Shown here: piece by piece, positions 56,850 through 64,000 of the stretch | Position numbering within the stretch: the first letter of the stretch is position 1 | Layout of the letters: each line of letters opens with the position of its first letter | Program-made: the position numbers and the translations under genes | NCBI GenBank assembly: GCA_037074705.1 | Contig: CM073595.1 | Span: forward strand, 47,797,639 to 47,861,638 | Length of the DNA stretch: 64,000 nucleotides | Direction: 5' to 3' | Origin: Zhengitettix transpicula | Taxonomy: Eukaryota; Arthropoda; Insecta; Orthoptera; Tetrigidae | The notes under the pieces: generated by a model | What the model saw: the letters and a program-made list of their open reading frames with translations, nothing else | Databases searched by the model: none | What the model was told of the DNA's origin: nothing

Positions 56850-59800
56850 GCGATATTGTATGAGATTAGAATTAAATCCACGGATTTTGGTGTCGCTTAC
56901 TTGAATACTTAGGTTAAAATTCAGAACCCCTCAGCATTGAACTGGGGGCGGGTTCCTCATAAACATTTAACGCTTGGAGCAGTTCAACCAAATTAGATAA
57001 ACAAATTACTAACGATCTGGGAACTAACACTGTGGGTGTAAGACAACACTACTGCCCGTAGGGAAGAAAGTGTCATGTAAAAACAACCAATATTGGAGTC
57101 AATTTAATAAATTCGAAATACTTGAGATTAAATGAAAGAACCTTTATTTAGTTTAAATTTAATTTCATCCCTTAACGGCATAGGAGGCGTATGCCCGTGG
57201 GTGTGTTGGTGGAATGGGTTGACTTAAATATAATGTAAAATTCAACGGTATTATTATTAGGGTCGGCGAATATTGAATGGCGGTTGCATGACGGTTGAGT
57301 TCAAGTTCAACCCCCCCCCCCCCCTTCCCATGTATAGTGGTAAAAAGGGTACAGCTGAGTCTTTGGATGTAGTTGAAGTATATTTTAAATCGTTAGAGAT
57401 ATTAAAAATGATGCCATTTACAAAAATGGCACCCTCGGTCTAGTTATAGCCAAGTATAGTAGTAACCTTCGGGTTAGGGGTGATTGGGGTGATTGAAAAA
57501 TGAAGCGAAATCAAACGATTATGGAGACAAATATATAGATTTAGAGATAACTGAGACGTGTAGTGACTCTGTAGTTTACGTCTATAATCATTCTATATGA
57601 GAAAGGAGGGGAACGCCTCTATAAATAGGGGTGTTGTGTGTTGGTATTTAATATATTGAAATAATGTTATTGTTATCAATTAAATTAATAGTGTCGGTAT
57701 AGATGTAGTTAAAGTTTCTCTTCATCCCTTAACCGCATGGGCGGGGAGCACACCTAGGGATTATCGTGGAAGCAGGTGGAATTAATAATGCGAAAAAGGG
57801 CCGATATTATATTCGAAAAATAGCTTTCTGTATGAGAGAATAATTGTGTCACCCTATTTATCGAACGAAGGCTTTCCCGGTGTATATGATTAACCAGAAA
57901 TTCTCGAGATATCACCCGGGTGAAATCATTGTATATACACAGAGGTTTCGACGGCAGTCTCTGCCATCATCTTCACTTGGAGTAACTACAATGTTCTCAT
58001 CCGGTTTGAATACCGAGAAATTGTGGTTAATGTTATACCCTAGCTTTGACCGAGAACGATAGCGGTTCAGAACACTCTGAGATATAGAGTTGGAAGGGGG
58101 TTTATTTAAAAATCATGAGATAACGTCCAATATTTGAATTCAAACCACTGATTTGGATGACGCTTACTTGAATACTTATGTTAGAATTCAGAACCCCTAA
58201 GCATTGAACCTGATGCGGGTTCCTCATAAAAATTTAACGCTTGGAGCAATTCAACCAAATTAGATAAACAAATTACACTCGATCTGGGAACTAACACAGT
58301 GGGTGTAAAATAACACTACTGCCCGTATGGAAGAAAGTTTAATGTAAAAACAACCAATATTGGAGACAATTTAATAAATTCGAAATACTGGAGATTAAAT
58401 GAAAGAACCTTTATGTAGTTTACATTTAATTTCATCCCTTAACGGCATAGGAAGGGGTACGCCCATGAGTGTGTTGGTAGAATGGGTTGAATTAAAAATA
58501 ATGTAAAATTCATCGGCATTATTTATTAGGGTCGGAGAATATTGAATATCGGTTGCATGACGGTTAAGTTCAACCTCCCCCCTCCCCATGTATAGTGGTA
58601 AAAGGGGTACAGCTGAGGTTAAGATTTTTGAGATGTAGTTGAAGTATATTTTCAATCGTTAAAGATATTAAAAATGATGCCATTAACAAAAATGGCACTG
58701 GCACTCTCGGTCTAGTTATAGTCAAGTATAGTAATAATAGGGGTGGTTGGGATGATTAAAAATTACGCGAAATCAAACGATTATGGAGACGATTATATAG
58801 GTTTCGGGATAACTAAGATGTGTAGTGTCACTGTAGTTTACGTCTATAATCATTCTATAAGAGAAAGGAGGGGAACGCCTCTATAAGGGGTGTTGTGTGT
58901 TGGTATTTAATATATTGAAATAATGTTATTGTTATCAATTAAATTAATAGTGTCGGTATAGATGTAGTTAAAGTTTCTCTTCATCCCTTAACCGCATGGG
59001 CGGGGAGCACTCCTAGGGATGATGGTGGAAATAGGTGGAATTTATAATGCGAAAAAGGGTCGATATAATATTCGAAAAATAGCTTTCTGTATGAGAGAAT
59101 AATTGTGTCACCCTATTTATCGAACGAAGGCTTTCCCGGTGTATATGATTAACCTGAACATCTCGAGATATCACCCGGGTGAAATCATTGTAAATACACA
59201 GACGTTTCGACAGCAGTTACTGCCATCATCTTCACTTGGAGTAACTACAATGTTCTCACGCGGTTTGAATACCGAAAATTCTGGTAAATGTGTTACCCTT
59301 GCTTGGACCGAGAACGATAGGGGTTCAGAACACCCGTGATATAGAGTTGGAAGGGGGTTGATTTAAAAATGATGAGATTATGTCCAATATTTGAATTTAA
59401 TCCACTGATTTGGATGACGCTTACTTGAATAGTTATGTTAAAATTCAGAATCCCTCAGTATTGAACTAAAGGCGGGTTCCTCATAAACATTTAACGCTTG
59501 GAGAAATTCAACCAAATTAGATAAACAAATTACTAACGATCTGGGAACTAACACTGTGGGTGTAAAATAACACTACAGCCCGTACGGAAGAAAGTGTCAT
59601 GTAAAAACAACCAATATTCGAGTCAATTTAATAAATTCGAAATACTTGAGATTAAATTAAAGAACCTTTATGTAGTTTAAATTTAATTTCATCCCTTAAC
59701 AGCATAGGAGGGGTACGCCCGTGGGTGTGTTTTATTGAAATGGGTTGACTTAAAAATAATGGAAAATTCATCGGTATTATTTATTAGGGTCGGAAAATAT

Positions 59801-61850
59801 TGAATGGCGGTTGCATGACGGTTAAGTTAACCACCTCCCCCCATTTATAGTGGTAAAAGGGGTACAGCTGAGGTTAAGAGTCTTCTGATGTAGTTGATGT
59901 ATATTTTGAAAAGTTAGAGATATTAAAAATGATGCCATTAACAAAAATGGAACCCTCGGTCGAGTTATAGCCAAGTATAGTAGTACCCTTAGGGCTAGGG
60001 GTGATTGAAAAATAAAGCGAAATCAAACGATTATGGAGACGAATATATAGGTTTCGAGATAACTGAGACGTGTAGTGTCACTGTAGTTTACGTCTATATT
60101 CATTCTATAAGAGAAAGGACGGGAACGCCTCTATAAATAGGGGTGTTGTGTGTTGGTATTTAATATATTGAAATAATGTTATTGTTTTCAATTAAATTAA
60201 TAGTGTCGGTATAGATGTAGTTAAAGTTTCTCTTCATCCCTTAACCGCATGGGCGGGGAGCACTCCTATGGTGGAAGCAGATGGAATTAATAATGCGAAA
60301 AAGGGCCGATATTATATTCGAAAAATAGCTTTCTGTATGAGAGAATAATTGTGTCACCCTATTAATTGAACGAAGGCTTTCCTGGTGTATGATTAACCAG
60401 AAATTCTCGAGATTCCACCCGGGTGAAATCATTGTATATACACAGAGGTTTCGACGGCAGTCTCTGCCATCATCTTCACTTGGAGTAACTACAATGTTCT
60501 CATCCGGTTTGATTACCGAGAAATTGTGGTTAATGTGTTACCCTAGCTTGGACCGAGAACGATAGCGGTTCAGAACACCCTTAGATATAGAGTTAGAAGG
60601 TTTTTTTTTTAAAAATGATGAGATAACGTCCAATATTTGAATTCAATCCAGTGATTTGGATGACGCTTACTTGAATACTTATGTTAGAATTAAGAACCCC
60701 TCAGCATTGAACCAGAGGCGGGTTCCTCATAAACATTTAACACTTGGAGCAATTCAACCAAATTAGATAAACAAATTACTAACGATCCGGGAACTAACAC
60801 AGTGGGTGTAAAATAACACTACAGCCCGTAGGGAAGAAAGTGTAATGTAAAAACAACCAATATTGGAGTCAATTTAATAAATTCGAAATACTTGAGATTA
60901 AATGTAAGAACCTTTATGTAGTTTAAATTTAATTTCATCCCTTAACGGCATAGGAGGGGTACGCCCGTGGGTGTGTTGGTGGAATGGGTTGACTTAAAAA
61001 TAATGTAAAATTCATCGGTATTATTTATTAGGGTCGGAGAATATTGAATGGCGGTTGCATGACGGTTAAGTTAACCCCCTCCCTCCATTTATAGTGGTAA
61101 AAGAGGTACAGCTGAGGTTAAGAGTCTTCGGATGTAGTTGAAGTATATTTTGAATAGTTAGAGATATTAAAAATGGTGCCATTAACAAAAATGGCACCCT
61201 TAGTCTAGTTACAGTCAAGTATAGTAGTAGTAGTACCCTTCCGGCTAGGGGTGGTTTGGGTGATTGAAAAATAACGCGAAATCAAACGATTATGGAGACG
61301 TATATATAGGTTTCGAGATAACTGAGATGTGTAGTGTCACTGTAGTTTACGTCTATAATCATTCTATAAGAGAAAGGAGGGGAACGCCTCTATAAATAGG
61401 GGTGTTGTGTGTTAATATATTGAAATAATGTTATTGTTATCAATTAAATTAATAGTGTCGGTATAGATTTAGTTAAAGTTTCTCTTCATCCCTTAACCGC
61501 ATGGGCGGGGAGCACACCTAGGGATTATGGTGGAAGTAGGTTGAATTAATAATGCGAAAAAGGGCCGATATTATATTCGAAAAATAGCTTTCGCTATGAT
61601 AGAATAATTGTGTCACCCTATTTATCGAACGAAGGCTTTCCCGGTGTATAAGATTAACCTGAACATCTCGAGATTCTACCCGGGTGAAAACATTGTAAAT
61701 ACACAGACGTTTCGACAGCAGTTACTGCGATCATCTTCACTTGGAGTAACTACAATGTTCTCACGCGGTTTGAATACTGAGAAATTCTGGTTAATGTGTT
61801 ACCCTAGCTTCAGAAAACCCTTAGATATTGAGTTGGAAGGGGGTTTAATT
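56850..61850 (+). repeat. 1.25-kb tandem repeat, four units
   Basis: The word GTGTCACCCTATT recurs at 57846, 59105, 60351 and 61610, spaced 1259, 1246 and 1259 bp. Each unit also has CATTTAACGCTTGGAGC, CCCTTAACGGCATAGGAGG (variants), CATCCCTTAACCGCATGGGC and a folded insert (about 200 bp) with TTTCGACxGCAGT..CTGCCATCATCTTCAC. A fifth, diverged partial unit runs to about 62050. Alternate spacing and variants (57946 and 60440 resemble each other, as do 59205 and 61710) suggest a two-unit higher-order pattern. Non-coding; short open frames that recur in each unit are repeat artefacts. Confidence 0.9.
57311..57326 (+). repeat. Poly(C) run
   Basis: About 16 consecutive C (57311-57325/6). The same position in the other 1.25-kb units has only a few C, so this is a local expansion. 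Confidence 0.8.
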
Positions 61851-62100
61851 TAATCCACTGATTTGGTTGACGCTTATTACAATACTGACAGTTATTTTTT
61901 AGTTCAGACCCCTTCAGCATTGAAGTGGGAGTAGGGAGGATCCATCATTCCACTTTAAACGCTTGGAACAATTTAAACAAATGTGATAAAAGAAATTACT
62001 AGCGATACGGGAACTAATACTATATAGGTGTAATATAACACTAACTTCAATCTGGATTTTAATTTTGTTTTCAATAGTGAGACAATATTATTTAAATTTT

Positions 62101-62385
62101 TCCGGTATTCCATTGTCTGGGAATAGAGAGGTGAGGAAGAAAAAGACAGAAAAGTGAAAAAAGCAAATAAAAGGAAACAAGAAAATAGAAAGAAAGAGGC
62201 ATCGTGCAGGAAACATGTTACGTTAAAGAGATGAAAATCTTTTACGTTATCTCTTTAACTTAACTTGTTTCTTGCACACTGTCACTTTCTTTCTATTTTT
62301 CTTGTTTCCTTTTATTTGCTTTTTTCACTTTTTCGTCTTTCTCTTTCTCACCTTTCTACTCCCATACAATGGAATACCCGAGACA
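62101..62385. repeat. Foldback inverted repeat with about 135-bp arms
   Basis: The left arm 62106-62233 (GGTATTCCATTG .. AAAGAGAT) is the complement of the right arm 62249-62375 (ATCTCTTT .. CAATGGAATACC), with about a dozen differences and a spacer near 15 bases. The left arm is purine-rich and the right arm pyrimidine-rich. It is most likely a MITE; no clear target-site duplication was found. Confidence 0.88.
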
Positions 62386-62504
62386 ACACTAACGTCCATA
62401 TGGGAGGAAGTGAAACGGGGAGCATGAACAAATAATGCAAAAACGACCGACACTGTAACGGATTGAATAGTTTTCTGGGTCATTGAGATAAATAGTAGAA
62501 ATAT

Positions 62505-62680
62505 TGATGAACCTGAGGTTCTCGGGGTGAAAACATTGTGGATACACGACGTTTCGACGGCGGTCACTGCCGTCATCTTCATGTGAACATGTCGATACTT
62601 CGTGTAACTACAGTGTTTTCGCCCCGAGAACTTCTCGTTAATCACGTTCACCGGGAAAGCCTTCGTTCGATAATTTTGAT
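62505..62680. mobile_element. Foldback element carrying the GAAAC module
   Basis: GTTCTCGGGGTGAAAACATT at 62519 is matched by AGTGTTTTCGCCCCGAGAAC at 62611-62630. The complement of 62551-62582 reads TGAAGA, T, GACGGC, seven-base loop, GCCGTC, GAAAC. Its right flank (TCACCGGGAAAGCCTTCGTT, about 62649-62668) is the complement of the left flank of the folded insert in each 1.25-kb unit, so this is a separate, inverted and better preserved copy of the same element. Confidence 0.75.
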
Positions 62681-62689
62681 GCAGTTCAA

Positions 62690-64000
62690 ATCTAATATCA
62701 TCCCCTAACAGCGTGTGATGGGTGAATGCGTGGAATACGTTGGCTTTAAAATAATGTAAAATAGACATTCACGGATGTTAGGGTCGCTTAATCATGCCTG
62801 GTTGATTGTATATATCGGGGTGATGAAGGGAAATGCTAATGACCGATATTAGTGTCGAGTAAATATCTTTAGGGATCGATAAGAGGAGTAGGGTCACCTT
62901 TATTTCTGTAACGGGAACGAAGGGGTGCGTCTCTAGGGATGGGCTGCAACGTGTTCGAATTAAATATATTGCAAAACGATATAGTTTTTGAAATCACTGA
63001 GATTAACAGTTTTTACTAGTGTCGTTAAAGTCTATTTTCAAAACATTAACGGCATGGGGACATCAACTATATTTCTATACTATTTACATATTTTCATTTT
63101 AAAAACTTAAATGGTTCATGCAAAACGATTTTCATACACGAGAAATTTCGTTGCAACTGTTAAAAAAAATCATTAAATAAATTAAGGACCATTGTAAAAG
63201 TCATTTTAGCATAACGATGTTTCTGTACTTTTTTGTACGGTTTTTTCTGTTATTTTTATACAGTAACAGAATTTTTGGTGATAAGTGATGTAAAGAACAA
63301 AAATTATAATATTTTAAATTACAAATTAAAATAAGTTATTTCTTCTTCAAAAATTTATCTAATAAGGAAAACAATATTCTTCTATCTTGAACATTGTAAG
63401 GAATAATAAAATGTAAAACAATATAATCTTTAAAATCAAATCATAACTTTTCAACATAATGGTCGTTAATTTATTTAATTTAACATATTAATAAAAAATT
63501 AATGTAAAATATTGTTAAAAAAACCTTTCACACCCGTAGTTTAGTTAAAGTAAAATGATTGAAAATTTCGAGTAAGCCTGAGCAAATTTAGACACATAAG
63601 AAATAAAGAATTGAAGTAAATTTGAAGTAATTAAATTAATTAACAATGTTCAGTAGAAATGATAAATCTAAGGAAACTATTAAAAAAATATTACATTTAT
63701 TAGAAGATCCATTTCACTAATTTTGATTAATTCATTTGTTGTAATCTATTTCATTTAATTTTTACTTTTAAAAAAATTAACTGAATGATTCTGACATCTA
63801 TTATGAAGCAAATTACATCTGACGAAATTCAAAGAGTAACTAATCGTACTGACTTGCAATTAATCGTAAATATATAATAAATCAAGTAATGACCATTTAC
63901 AGACACACTATTTTTATTTGTAGAAAACATACGACGTTTCGTAAATATGGTGACAGGTGTGAAAAACTTTAGTCACAATTGAACACACATACAGATTAAG
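62690..64000. other. Unassigned, mostly AT-rich stretch
   Basis: 62690-63060 still carries words of the 1.25-kb unit family (GATCGxTAAGA, GGGATGGGCTGCAACG). 63060-64000 is AT-rich with nothing recognised. Confidence 0.4.

Noticed and set aside
62325..62768. 147-codon minus-strand open frame
   Set aside because: It runs through the right arm of one foldback repeat and the whole of another; its sequence is explained by those non-coding elements.

Overview
The window is nuclear DNA of an arthropod, most likely an insect with a large, repeat-rich genome. It is AT-rich, has no operon-like gene packing, and contains insect-style non-LTR retrotransposons (Jockey/CR1-like 3' ends), poly(A)-tailed SINE-like copies with target-site duplications (TSDs), Helitron-like ends, TTAA and 8-bp-TSD MITEs, and long tandem arrays. 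The species cannot be named from this sequence. Only one stretch looks like a host protein-coding exon: 47,344-47,840, minus strand, the last exon of a four-helix membrane protein. A second, weaker host candidate is a small two-exon transcription unit at 33,144-33,560 with an 18-codon reading frame. Nearly everything else is mobile-element or tandem-repeat DNA.

Layout. 1-1,400: two head-to-head copies of a 530-bp SINE-like element inside a diverged tandem duplication. 2.5-5.1 kb: a foldback MITE and a 5'-truncated LINE with an intact 550-aa reverse transcriptase frame (minus strand). 6.2-10.5 kb: three broken LINE 3' ends. 10.9-12.2 kb: three consecutive SINE copies separated by four copies of one target site. 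12.2-16.5 kb: a GTCACG-rich patch, a threefold diverged repeat, Helitron-like ends and an AT-rich block. 16.7-29.6 kb: a 5.5-kb segmental tandem duplication, two full units plus an internally deleted third; the units carry SINE copies, a tRNA-derived SINE and CCCGA-rich elements. 31-34.3 kb: a CCCGA element, a Helitron-like element, the small transcript candidate and a TTAA MITE with a perfect palindrome. 36.6 kb: a 124-bp triplicate.

37.5-41.7 kb: a 4.1-kb imperfect inverted repeat with 2-kb arms, the largest unexplained structure here. 42.2-45.15 kb: a satellite-like array of about 235-bp monomers with a 711-bp higher-order period. 45.3-45.7 kb: a 120-bp triplicate. 46.4-46.9 kb: two foldback MITEs next to the 3' side of the membrane-protein exon. 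48-50.4 kb: intron or upstream sequence made of repeats, including a 25-bp relic of the exon itself. 50.4-56 kb: Helitron-like tandem units bounded by inverted CTAG ends and interrupted by a hAT-like MITE. 56.8-61.85 kb: four 1.25-kb tandem units. 62.1-62.7 kb: two more foldback elements. 62.7-64 kb: AT-rich DNA in which nothing is recognised.

A recurring theme is a short folded module, CTGANGA, then stem-loop, then GAAAC, found in at least eight places, most of them within foldback elements. It resembles the conserved core of a hammerhead ribozyme but, in the best-folded examples, carries one extra base before the stem. All coordinates of repeat edges are by-eye estimates unless stated as exact.
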